A stretch of 64,000 bases of DNA from Cyanophora paradoxa. Taxonomy: Eukaryota; Glaucocystophyceae; Cyanophorales; Cyanophoraceae. Positions within the stretch are counted from its first letter, which is position 1, and each line of letters begins with the position of its first letter. Of the stretch, positions 25,001 to 35,490 are shown piece after piece. The stretch covers positions 248,001-312,000 of the forward strand of contig QPMI01000453.1 in NCBI GenBank assembly GCA_004431415.1, in the 5' to 3' direction. The notes beneath the pieces are model-generated. The model saw nothing but the letters and a program-made list of their open reading frames with translations, did not search any database and was not told the origin of the DNA. Both the position numbers and the translations under genes were made by a program.

Positions 25001-28000
25001 GGGCGGAGTGGCGCGGCGGCCTCCTATCTTAGGACATCTCCGAGCTCCGCTGAGCGAGCGCGGGCACCTGGACGGTCGAGACGGCCTCGCGCACGAGCCG
25101 CTGGTAGAACTCGCGCTCGGGGACCGTGAACCGGAGGTCCAGGCGCCCGTCCCTGTGGTGGCAGCGGAGTCGGAGGCGGGCGGGCGGGCGGGCGGGCGGT
25201 GTCCCCTCTACCAGCCGTCCTCTACTAGCCTCTACTACTAGCCGTCCCGGACCTGCGACAGGCCGGGAGTTCGATTTAAGCCGTCCCCTCTACTACTAGT
25301 CATCCCGGAGAGCGCGCGGCGCGCGCAAACACGCAGTGGAGATGAGGCGGAGCCGGGCGGGCGGTGTCCCCTCTTCTAGCCGTCCCGGAGAGCGCGGCGC
25401 GAGTGCAAAGCGAACAAGCACGGACCTGTGGCAGGGCGGGAGCTCGATCTCGTGGAGGACGTGGGCCTTGGCGTGCCGCCACATCGCGCCCCGCAGCAGC
25501 GCGTGCAGCCGCGCGATGCCCCGCGGGTCTGAGGCGGCGCCGGCGGCGTCAGGCAGAGGAGCGTTGTAGCGCGCGTGGTCTTGAAGCGCACGGGACATCT
25601 CGTAGGGGCGGCGGACGGCGTTGACCCACCAGAAGCGCTCCGCGTCTAATATATAATTAGACGAGAAGGAAAGAAGCGAAGAAGCTTAGAAGAAAGAAGG
25701 CGGACAGGGGTCGTGGCGGAGGAAGAGGAGGAGGCCGTAGAGGTCCTCCAGCCCCCGCCCGCCGATGGGCGTCCCCGTCACGCACCTGCGGGGCGGGCGG
25801 GTGAGGTACGATGAGAAGAGGTAGAGATAGACAGGGAAGCCTCGATCTCAGATACGAGCGCCCCGCCCGTGACAGGGAGGCTTAGAAGTTAGAATATTAG
25901 CATGCGGGCGAGCGAGGTAAAATAAGAGTAAGAAGAGATGAGCGGAATAGACAGACAGGTAGGCAGGCAGGCTTCGTTTTGGAGCGCAGCGGCGCCGCCC
26001 GGTCAGCCACGCACCAGCGGTGCCGCGCGGGGATCCGCGCCGCCATGCGCGCCGCCTGCGAGGTCGTCCCCTCGACCATCTGGGCCTCTGCGCCCGGCCC
26101 GCCAATGTCAGAGCGCGACCCAGGCTTGTAGTATCGCTAAGCTTCGCCCCACCCCGCCCCGCCCCCGCCCCTTCCCTCCCCTCCGCACCGTCGAGGATGA
26201 CGCGCCACCAGTCGAGGGCGAGGAGCGGGCTCTCCGGCACGTCGTACCGCTTCTGGAAGCGCAGCGCCCGCAGCACGTCCGCCTGCGCCGCGCGCCAGCT
26301 TAAGTCAAGACGGCTTTCTTAGCTCTTCTTCTTTAGTTCTTCTTAGCGGAATGCGGCTAGTGCTTCTAAGCTTCTGAGAGCGAGGCGCGCGAAGCACGTC
26401 CGCCTGGGTTCTGCTCCTCTAACCATCTCTCCAAGTCCTAAGTCCTAAACTTATTCTTCTCCTTCGAGGGCGCCGCACCTGCTGGCTGTAGTTGACCTCA
26501 GAGCGGAGGACCGTGTACGTCGTGAGCACGAGGTCGCAGCCGGCCAGCTCCTCCGCCCGCACCGCCGCCTCCTCCGCCGCCTCCGGGCCCCAGCCCTCCT
26601 CGCCCCCGCCCCCGCCCTTCTTCCCGCTCGCCGACTTCTTTCCAGAGGAGCGCCGCTTCCGGGGCGTCGTCTCGACTTTCCCCGTCGCCTCGCCCGCCTC
26701 TGCCGCCTCCGCCTCCGCCTGGCCCTCCCGGCTCTGCAGCGCACGATGAGATTTGTAGTCACGTTTCGACCTTTCCAACGCACCCGGAGGCCCTCGTAGA
26801 CGAAGAGCTTGAGGTGCGGCGCGTGGCGGCGCGCCTCGGCGCGCCACTGCTCGCGGATGGCGTCCGGGCACACCACCAGCGTCGCCCCGCTCGGGATCCG
26901 CCCGACCGGCCCGGCGCCGGCGCCGCTGACGTTCTTCTCGCGCGTGGGGCGGTACAGCAAATTGTGCTGCCGAAGGAGGTCCGCCACCTCCTCGGAGAGG
27001 GGTACCGGCTGGCCCGAGCCGGGCAGGAGCACGCCGTACCCCGAGGAGACCGCTGCCTGCCCGCTGCCGCCGCCGGCGGGGGTGGGGGCGGGTACGTAGA
27101 CAGCGACGTCCTGGGCGGGGTACCGCGGCGGGTCCCGAGGGGGAAGGATCTCCCGGGGCCGGGGCCCGGAAGCGGAAGAAGAGGAGCGGGGAGGGGGCGA
27201 GGAGGGCGAGGAGGACGGGGGCGAGGCGGCCGGCGCCGCCCGGGCGGCAGCGGCGGCGGCCCGGGGCCGCGGGTGGGCGACGAGGAGCGCGAGGACCTCG
27301 ACGGTCTTGCCCAGGCCCATCTCGTCGGCCTGGCGAGCTTGTCAGGGCCGAGAGGACGGGATGGGGGGCGAGGGATGGGGACGGGTACGCACGAGGATGC
27401 CGCCGGGTACGACGGCGTCGGGGGCGGCCTCCGCGTCGGGCGGCAGCGGCGCCGGCGCCGCGGGGGCCGCGAAGCGCGTGAGGGAGAGCCGCCCGGTGAA
27501 CCGGTTCAGGTACAGGATGGGACCTGATCGGAAGTTGTTAGCTTCAACGCAGAGTTCAAGGGAACAACAAGAGGCACCTGGCTCCGGGGCGGCGGCCTTC
27601 TCCTTACCCCCCTCCGGGGCGGCGGGGAGCCGGTACTCCTCCCAGAGGGGGTGCAGGGGTACGGCCGGCGCGCTCGAGGGCCCGGCCTCGGGCCCGGAGC
27701 CGACGCTGGCCCCCAGCTCGCGGTCGAGCAGCCACCTGAGGCAGCGCCGCTGGTAGGGCCGCAGCTGCGGCACGAGCTGCTCTGGCTGGAGCGCCTCCTC
27801 GCCGCCCCGCGGCCGCACGGCCTCGTACAGCGAGCGGAGGTCGAGGTTCGTGGCGGGGGCCGAGGCCGCCGCCGTGCCCTCCTCGGCCACCAGGTCGGTG
27901 ACGGCGTCGGCGTCGGCGTCCGGGGCCGAGGCGGGGCCGGCGCCGGGGCCCACGGGCGTCGGCTTGGCGAGGCCGGCGGGGCCGGCGAGGACGGCGGTGA

Positions 28001-31000
28001 CGAGGGCGCGGAGCGAGGGGAACTTGGCCAGGTCGGCGGCGGGGGCCGCCTCGTGAAAGGCACGGCGGAGCAGCCAGAGGCGCACGTGGACGCGCAGCAC
28101 GGGCCGCGTCGGGCCGGCGGGGTCGTCGGGGTCGGCGACCGCCTCGAACCGCACGAGGCGCGAGGCGGCCGCCGAGCGGAGCGCCGCGAGCAGGTCGCCC
28201 CCCACGTCCACCTGGGGTACCGGGTTAAGAAGAAGAAGCGTGCGGCAAAGCCGAGCCGAGCGCGCGAGAGGAAGGACGGACCTGGCGGTACGTGGCCACG
28301 CCGACCACTGGCTCCCGAACCGGCGCGCCCTCAGCCCCGCCATCGGCCCCGCCCTCGCCCTCCTCCTCTTTGACCGTGAAGAGGGCGCGGTTGCGGAGGA
28401 AGGCGACCTCGAGCGGCTCGCCCGCCCGCACGCGCGCCGGCCAGGAGACCATCCCCTCGTCCCCGGCCCCGGCCCCGGGCCCGGCCCCGGCCTCAGCCTC
28501 CGCGGATGCCTTCCGGGCCTCCTCCTCGGCCGCCGCACGCTGCGCGGCCGACGCCGTCAAGGTTAGAGCAGAAGAGACAAGGAAAGGGGCGGGACATCGG
28601 ACCTTTTCGGGGTCGTAGGGCTTGGAGGGCTTCCAGCGGGGCCCGCCGCGGCGGCGCAGGCGAAAGAGGGCGACGCGGATGATGTTCTGGGCGCAGTTGT
28701 ACGTGAAGGCCCGCGCGCTGTCCGCCTCCATGAGCCGCTGCCACGCGTCCGCGATGCCGAGCACACGCGCCTGCGAGCGCTCGCCGCCCGTGACGAGGCC
28801 CTCGGGCCTCGGCGGCGGCGGCAGCGGGGCGCGCTTGGGCGGCGCGCCCCGCGGCGTCGATGCGGCCGAGGATGAGGAGGCCCGAGGCAGGGCGGGGGGC
28901 GGGGTGGAGGGCCAGCGCCGGCGGCGGAGGCGGAGGCGGAGGAAGAGGAGGCGGCCGGGCGGCGGGGGAGGAGATGGTGGTCGGCACGATGCGGCGCTTG
29001 CCCTTGTCCTTCGGCGTGCCCCCGGCGAGCCCGCCGCCGCCGCGGACGCCGAGCCGCCGGGCCCGCCGGGCTCGCCGCCGCCGGCGCTGCTGCAGCCGGC
29101 GCGGAAGAGGACGGCCCAGCCGCCGGCGCGGAGGGGCCCGCGGCCGCTGCGGAGGGGCCCGCGCCAGAGGCGTCCGACGGCGCCTCCGGAGCCGCCGCCG
29201 TTGTCGCCGGTGCCTGCGCCGGCGCGGGGCCGGCAGCGGCTGCCGCGGCGGCGGCGGCGGCGGCCTCCTCCTCGTCGCCGCCGGCCTTGGCGACCCTGCG
29301 GGCCTCCTCCAGGATGCTGCGGTACTTGTTCGCGACGTCCAGGTACCGCCGCACGTTCCTCGGCAGCGCCTTCTCCCGCTCGTCGTCGCTGTCCGGCAGC
29401 GCCTGCTGGCCCGAGCGCCGCCCGCGGGCCTTCCCGGGCGGGATCGCCGGCGCCGCCGCGGCCGCGCGGGCTTCCTGCACCGCCTCCAGCAGCTCCCGCG
29501 GGCTCAGGTTCGGGACCTTAAGCAGCAGCGTCCCGAGGAAGAGCGGCTCGAAGGGCGGCGAGGGCGACCGCGGGGCCGCCGCCGACGGCGAGGAGGCCCG
29601 CCCGCGCGGCCGGCCCCGCCGCCCCGACCCCGCCTTGGGCGTCCCCTTCTCCTTCTTCGCCGTCCTGCGGGCCGACCGGGCGGGCGCGTCAGCGCCCTAG
29701 GAGAGCGAGAGCGGGAGCGAGAGCGGGAGGGGCGCACGGCGAGGCGGCCGGCGGCGGCGGCGGAGGACTCGCGGCGGCCTCCCCCGAGCCTTCTCCTACC
29801 CCTGGAGCCGCCTCGGAGGCCTCTCCGTCGGCCGCGGGCGCCTCGGCGGGGGCGGGGGCGGCCTTGGCGGCCGCGGCCCGCGCTGCCTTCCGCTTCGCCG
29901 CCTGCTGCTGCTTCTTCTTGCGGTTCGCCGCCAGCGGATCCGACGTGGACTGCGCAGAGGCTCAGGTGAAGAGGCTCAGGTGAGCTCGCGGGGCGCTCGC
30001 GCCTGGGGCCGGCGCTTGCGCTTCTTCGTGTCGTCCCACGTCAGCTTGGGGGCCGGGGCCGGCGCGCGCCGCTTGCGGCCCCCGCCCTCCACGTAGTCCT
30101 CCTCGTCGTCCTCGTCCTCGTCCTCGTCCTCCTCCTCCGGGTCGTCGTCGAACTGAATGGGCACCGGTGCCGCCGCCCGCCCTGCCGTCGGCGGCTTGCG
30201 CCGCGGCACCGCCGGCCGGCCGGCGCCCCGCCCGGGCGAGGGCGCCGGATCCGCGGGGGGGTCAGGGGGCGGAGGGGAGGGCGAGACGGCGAAGGGGACC
30301 GAGACGGCGGGCGGGATCGGCTCCGATCTCGCGCGCTCGGGTTGTACGGACGGCGCGGGGGCCGGGCCGGGGCCGGGGCCGGGCCGGCGTGGGTTCGAGA
30401 GGCGGCCAGGAGCGGGGCGGGGGCTGGAAGTCGGGGGCGGAGAGCACAACCTCGTCCAGCGGGGTCGGCTTCGGGGCCGGCGGCGGGCGCGGGTAGATCC
30501 GCACGGGCTGCGTCTTGCGCACCACCGGCGCCGGCGCCACCGGCGGCGGCGCCCGCCGCACCGGCGCTATCGGCAGCTTCCCAGGCGGCACCGGGGCCCC
30601 TGCCGAGGGCGGTGGGCCCCCGTTCGCATGGCTGGAAAACCCGCTGCGGACGGCGACGGCGGCGGCGGGGGCGGGCGCCGTGGCAACGCGCGGCGGCTGC
30701 GCAGGAGCCGGGGCCGTCTGCCATCGCTGGGGCGGCGGGCCAAAGCCCGAGGGCGCGGGAACCGACGAGAAGGCTTCCTGGTACGCGTAGGGCTGCTGCG
30801 GCTGCTGCTGCTGTGGTGGCGGCGGCGGGTAGCGTGCGGCAGGCGGGGCCGCGGCGGTGCGCGGGGGCGCCTGCTGCTGCAGCTGCGCCGCCGGCCAGTT
30901 CCCCGCCGCAGGAGACGGCGCGAACGCGGCGGGCTGTTGATGCCACGCTGGTTGATAGACTGGACTCGACGCTGCCGCGAGAGGGACGCTGGCGCGCGCC

Positions 31001-31562
31001 TCGGGCTGATGTCCGCGGGGCGGATACGTGCCCGCGTTCGCGTTCGCGTGGGTCGGCGGGCCCAGGTTCAAATGCGGCTCGATTGTTCGGCGCTTGTGCT
31101 GAAGACCACGCTGATGCTGGCACTGCTTGCACGCGAAGTGAGCGATCTCAGCTTGCTCGTAGAACCGCACGCCGTGGCAGTGCAGGTGACATCGCGCTGC
31201 CGGGTGATCGAATCAGCGATGCAGTGAGAGGGAGCGAGAGGGCGGACGATCGCGCGACGCCGCGAAATAGCCGGGGCCGCGTTCTTGCTCGAGGCGTCTC
31301 GGGCATCGCAACCGCGAGGGGGGCGCTCGGAACGGGCGCGTATTCGCGCTAGGCTAAGCGCACCTCCACAGCTGTAGCAGCAGAAAGCGACGCCTCGCTG
31401 GATCTCGTCGTCCGTAGGCCATGTTCCGCACTCCGAGCACGCCATCCCGGAAGCTGGAGATCGAGCCCCTACGCCTACAGGAGCCTCATCCGGCGGGCTG
31501 ACGGGCTCGGCGGCGGAGCGGGCTCGTTTTCCCGGGGTAGAGAATTTGGAAAGGCTGACCAC
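13930..31562 (-). CDS. SHPRH: SHPRH-type SNF2 helicase / RING E3 ubiquitin ligase with PHD finger
   Basis: SHPRH polyubiquitinates PCNA and remodels chromatin in the nucleus during replication stress; role taken from the family. Coding order seen: a PHD-like Cys/His finger (MACSECGTWPTDDE near 31445, CHLHCHG near 31185, FACKQC); a long Pro/Ala/Gln-rich and acidic linker; then VPQLRPYQRRCLRWLLDREL near 27770. SNF2 motif I is ADEMGLGKTVEVL (27331-27295). LVLTTYTVLRSEVNY lies near 26535. Motif II, DEAQ, is assembled across an intron (26195 to 26085). TGTPIGGRGLEDLYG lies near 25775. A long helical insert follows, then a complete C3HC4 RING (CPVC near 16970; CGHIYCMAC near 16728; CAIC near 16670). 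The helicase C domain ends with VGRVHRIGQTRETFV (14949-14905). The stop is TGA at 13930. RING and PHD inside or beside a split SNF2 domain is diagnostic of SHPRH. The linker-histone domain was not recognised. Start uncertain: in-frame sequence reaches 31562, and an internal ATG is at 31445. Confidence 0.9.
16085..16190. repeat. ~31-bp AT-rich tandem repeat in SHPRH intron
   Basis: Three to four imperfect units of roughly AAAGTCTTAATTAAAGGTCGG. They lie in the intron just downstream (coding sense) of the exon for ITVKGSFGTK. Confidence 0.8.
17575..17840. repeat. GATA/GATTAA-rich simple repeat in SHPRH intron
   Basis: Degenerate TAGATAGAT tracts at 17575-17735 pass into a run of about five perfect GATTAA hexamers at 17811-17840. 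The run directly abuts the exon encoding EEDARVERERA. Confidence 0.8.
18985..19215. repeat. ~50-bp minisatellite in SHPRH intron
   Basis: About four imperfect units share GGCAGGGCAGAGCACTAGGC followed by GAGCCCGAAGAATCGAGCAG. Some units are joined by GGTAAAGTAAGGAGAG. Confidence 0.8.
20300..20600. repeat. AGCTT/AGCTTAGCTT-rich tract in SHPRH intron
   Basis: A low-complexity intron built of TTAGCTTAGC-type decamers interspersed with GATAAGCTTAG. A GGAGGGCGGGGCGCGGAGCG block occurs twice (about 20354 and 20576), so the tract also contains a larger direct repeat of about 220 bp. Confidence 0.75.
21700..21850. repeat. Tandem repeat in SHPRH intron (CTATGTAATTCTATGTTATG units)
   Basis: Units of about 33-55 bp around CGCTCTATGTAATTCTATGT and GGTTCTAGTG, ending in a short TATGT run at about 21823-21843. 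Confidence 0.7.
22974..23056. repeat. (GATA)n microsatellite in SHPRH intron
   Basis: Two GATA runs (about 22974-23000 and 23036-23056) flank a GC-rich core. A shorter related run is present just upstream. Confidence 0.85.
24480..25065. repeat. Complex minisatellite filling a SHPRH intron
   Basis: Repeated blocks CTGGGCGGAGTGGCGGCCTC, CTATCTTAGGACGTCTTCGA and GAGGCCCTATGGGGAGTGGC recur at least five times in shuffled order over about 0.58 kb, between the exons for ARAVHEI-side QVAMAREAA (near 24470) and VPEREFYQRLV (near 25110). Similar blocks appear singly in another intron of the same gene at 15230-15310. Confidence 0.8.
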
Positions 31563-31647
31563 TTCATAAAGGCAGCTCGCTCGGCCCTCACTCCCAGCCC
31601 GTGCCGCCGAAAGGCGCAGAAAGCATCAGCAAAACTGGCGCCCGCTA
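31563..31647. promoter_or_regulatory. Short divergent promoter between SHPRH and LOG-family gene
   Basis: The first supported SHPRH codon on the minus strand (31562 or earlier) and the ATG of the plus-strand gene (31648) are only about 85 bp apart, so the two genes must share regulatory DNA. If SHPRH starts at 31445 the shared interval is about 200 bp. No TATA box is evident. Confidence 0.45.
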
Positions 31648-34600
31648 TGGAGGCCGCAGCGCCTCTGAACGTCATGGTACGCGCACCTGTTCGCTATGGC
31701 ACCGGCTTCTCAGTGTTGAGACTCTGCGCAGGTGCCTGACTGCAAGCTTGAGAGGACAAACTCCGTCCCGCCCTCGCCGGCGCCCCTCCGGTCTTTCGCC
31801 GAGCTGCGAGAGCCAGTTCGTAAGTTCCTGCCCGGACGCCGCAGGAACGCTTCTGTGCTAGGCTCTAGATGCGCTCCTTGGGCCATACGCCGGCCGGCCG
31901 GGCCGGCAACGGGAGAACATAACCGCGCGCTTATCAACGTTCCACCTGTCCTGTCGCGCGCACCTCATTCCGTCGTCGGGGCGCAGCGGAAGGCAGTCCA
32001 AAGAGCCCGCGGAGGAAGATTTTCACTCCGCAAGCCTGCGATCTGGACTCGCGCTTCACCCAGTTCGACCTCATCACCCCCGGTCCGCGCCGCGCCCAGC
32101 CGGCCTCTATCCCTTCCGCGCCTTACCCAGCGCAGACGGGAAGATCCAGGAGATTAAGCGCATCTCCCAGACGGAGGCGCGGCTCGTCATCCGCATCGAG
32201 AACATTGCGCCGTTCTTCGTCGGCTATCAAATCAGCGAGCGCCAGCTGCAGTTCAACAGCCGGGCGACTATCGCACAGCTAGGAGTGAACATAGTCGGCG
32301 ATGACATCATTCTGGAGCCGGGGAATGCCACCGTTCGCGTGCGCGCGAGCCCGCCCCATCTGGATTCGGGAAGATGCGGGCTCACCGCGCTCGCAGGCGC
32401 GCGCGATAGCCCTCAACCCGCTGGGCGTGCGGCTCTTGGATCAGCTTCAGGTAGCGGATTCTTCCTTTGCGCTTTCTTTTCTCCCTTCTTGAACGCGCCT
32501 GGCAGCCGGGGGCCATCGTCGGCAAGCTCTTCGCGGCGGACGACCGGCGCCGCGTGCGGCACTCGGTGTACCTGACGCGCATGGCGAACCGCACGGACCG
32601 CTACGGCCGCCCGCTCCTGAAGTTCGGCTGTGCGCCCGCGCCGCCGCGCCACGCCGCGCCGCGCCGCGCTTCCCGCCCGCCTGGCTGACCGACCGCCTGG
32701 CCGCCTGGCGCAGCGGACGCGACGGGGATGAAGGACGTGCGGTTCGAGGAGATCAACGGGCGCCTGATCGCCCACGTGCAGCTCGTCCCGGGCCGCGTCG
32801 AGTGCGCGCGCCGCCGGCCCGCCGGCCCGCCCGGCCTCGGACGGACGGGCGGACGGAAGGCTAAACAGACAGCCGCCGGCAGTTTCGAAGAGGACGTGGA
32901 GGGACTCCTTCCGACCGTCGTGAAGGCGTTCACCGCCGGGCGCACCATCCGAGACACGCTGGCCCTCCACCAGGTCCGAGACTGGTCTTCTGAGCTATGG
33001 AAGCCGCCCGCCGCCCCTGCTAAGTAAGGGTCGCAGCGGATCGTGGAGGGCCCGCGGAGGCCGCAGCAGGAGGCCCCCTTCGACCAGCGGGAGGGCCTCG
33101 TCATCGTCAAGACGCGGCGCATCTACCTCCGCACCGTCTTCGCCCGAGTCGCCGCCGACATGCTCCCGGAGGGGTACGCCTGCACTTCGGCCAACGTGAT
33201 GGAGCCTGACATGAACGACGTCTCCGCCCTCTACGAGCTCGTGGCGAAGCCGGGCGGCGCGCCCGGCGAGATCTCCTCGGTGCCCCTCGAGTTCTTCACG
33301 CTGGAGGCGTACCGCGAGCACGTGCACTTCGGCGATCGGGACCAGCTCCAGGTGCTCCTGGAGCGGCCCGAGGTCCTCTTCGACGCGATGCGGACGGCCC
33401 CCGCGCCCCGCGACTCCTGCGCCGCCGTCTACATCGTCAAGGGCCACCAGCTGCTGGACCTGACACCCGACGACTGGGTCACCCGCAACCCGACTCGGCG
33501 GGACTTCCCCGGCCTCGCCTCGCCGCAGCAGCAGGCCGAGGCCATCGACGAGTACATCCGCGCGCAGGCCGAGTACCCCTTCCTCAAGCAGATCGACCAG
33601 CACTACATCACGTCCCAGGGGGTACTCATCTCCCGCTACTTTCCCTCCCCGTGCCTCAAGGGCATGCTCCTCAACGACAACGTGCGCCGTACCCCCCCCT
33701 TTCCACCCCTACCCCTGTTCCTGCGCCGGGCTCTGCGGCGGCCGGCGCGAGGCCCGCCGCGCCGCTCTTTCCTCCCGGCCGAGATTTCACCCCCTACCCT
33801 TACCCCTGCCCTCAACTACCCCCCCTCCCCCAAACTAACCTGTACCCCCCTCTTCCCGCAGGTGCGGTGGTGCCTGAAGGGCGTCTACTTCGAGACGCCC
33901 TCGCGCGGCAACGGCGAGTTCTTCAGCCAGGAGGACCGCGCGCTGATGATCGACCTCGCAAAGTTCGGCGTACCCGTCTACCGCCTCGACACGACCACGA
34001 ACACCATCCTCCAGTTCGTCCACAAGGTGATTTTTTGGTTCCTTTCTATGTGATTCTATGTGTCTCTATCTTATATTCTGCAGGCCGGCAAGGACAGCGG
34101 CATGTTCGTGCCCAGCCACCGCGTGGACCACTTCATGCGGGCTACGCTCTTCGGAGTCTACGGTTCTAACCTGGTCGAGGGCGATTTCGAGGGCGAGCTG
34201 CGCCGGCTCCTCCTGGGAGTGCTGGACCTGAAGGGCCGGACCGCGCACCCGCTCCTGAATCCCGACACCCCCCTGGCGCTCCTGACGGGCGGCGGGCCCG
34301 GCGCGATGGCCGTGGGCAACCGCGTGGCGAAGAGCGTCGGGATCCTCTCCTGCGCCAACATATGCGACTTCTCGCCCAAGACGCCCGGCGTGGTCGTCAA
34401 CGAGCAGAAGATCAACCCCGACATCGAGGCCAAGGTTCTCTCGGATCAGATCTGATCTCACCTGATCTCTACCTGATCTGAGTCAGATGAGCTTCCGGCT
34501 GGAGAAGCTTGTGGAGCGGCAGGCCGAGTTCAACCTCGACTTCCCCATCTTCCTCGTCGGCGGCGTCGGCACCGACTTCGAGTACGCCCTCGAGGAGGTC

Positions 34601-35126
34601 CGCAGGAAGGTGAGCAAATGTCTATCTATCTATCTTTCGATGGCGAACTTTGCTTTCATCGTCCTTTAAAGGCTTTGCTTTCGGCAATATAACGCGCGCT
34701 TCCCTCTCGGCAGGTGGGTACGACGCCGGCGCACCCCGTGCTCCTCTTCGGGCCCGTCGAGTTCTGGCGCGACAAGGTGGGGCTTTCTCCCCCTTCCCCG
34801 CTACCTTTTAATCTCGTACCCATGCTTCGCGGGCTCTTCTTCTTCCTCGCAGCTGCGGGGCAAGTTCCAGGCGAACCTCGCGTCGGGCACCATCAAGGGC
34901 TCCGAGGTGCGCTCGCCGCTCCTCGTCGAAGAGTAGTACCCCCTGTATCGATCGCTCAAACTGACTCGGCCTCGCTCGGCAGTGGCTCTCGAACTGCTTC
35001 TTCCAGATCACGACGGCCGAGGAGGGCCTCAAGGTCTTCGAGCGCTTCTTCTCGGGCGAGCTCGCCATCGGCAAGGGCGGGCCCGTCTACGACGACGGCT
35101 TCTGCATCGTCTCCCAGTGCCTCTAG
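31648..35126 (+). CDS. Large LOG-family (lysine-decarboxylase-like) Rossmann nucleotide-binding protein
   Basis: A 15-exon model gives 772 residues with every splice phase consistent. Exons: 31648-31677, 31732-31819, 31987-32082, 32136-32338, 32397-32450, 32506-32629, 32714-32801, 32883-32973, 33037-33681, 33862-34026, 34084-34434, 34487-34609, 34714-34776, 34853-34906, 34983-35126. The C-terminal third has the two signatures of the LOG/YgdH superfamily: LLTGGGPGAMAVGNRVAK (about 34280-34332) and FLVGGVGTDFEYALEE (about 34552-34600), the latter equivalent to PGGxGTxxE. LOG proteins hydrolyse nucleoside 5'-monophosphates to free the base; by analogy this may be a nucleotide phosphoribohydrolase. 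The N-terminal ~420 residues, including KGHQLLDLTPDDWVTRNP, are conserved-looking but not a domain I can name. It starts divergently from SHPRH. A consensus GTAAGT donor after exon 2 contrasts with the GTGCGC donors elsewhere in the gene. Confidence 0.85.
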
Positions 35127-35490
35127 GCTTTCCCCGTCGGCGACTGCGCTGTTGGACGGCGGCGGCCGGCCGCGGCGCGGGACTTCTTCGGCGGAGCGCT
35201 TCTCGAGCCCGCGGGGCGCTCGGTTCTTCTCAGGACTTGTTGTACAGATGGATAGTGGCCCCGAGCGCGTGTACAGTCTCTCCCAGGCTCGCTCGTGCAG
35301 CTTCCGAGCGGCTGGTGTAACTTTCCAAAGTGTTGTACTTTACCGATGTACGCATACGCATAATGCACTTGCGATTGGCCTTTCCTGGCCGTCCAGCGCG
35401 CGGCCTGGCACATCATCGCCGCACATGCGAACCTGCCCGGCCGGATTTGATCCACGTAATGATTTGATCTCTCTGCAGCTGAGAGCTACC
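35127..35490. other. Intergenic region before PsbP gene
   Basis: 364 bp between a stop codon and the next start on the same strand. It should hold the 3' end of the LOG-family transcript and the PsbP promoter. No further structure was recognised. Confidence 0.5.

Noticed and set aside
13930-25100. Tandem arrays as CRISPR
   Set aside because: Units are degenerate, lack spacer regularity, and sit in spliced introns of a eukaryotic gene.
28563-29480. Continuous 305-codon minus-strand frame as a single exon
   Set aside because: Only its first half (to the poly-Ala/Pro region) fits SHPRH; the rest is Arg-rich and the conserved sequence moves to another frame, so introns must intervene.
31068-31445. 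Read-through of the PHD exon into the long Ser/Arg-rich frame ending near 31068
   Set aside because: The Cys/His pattern is only completed by a different downstream frame (CHLHCHG...FACKQC), which implies an intron between about 31377 and 31190.
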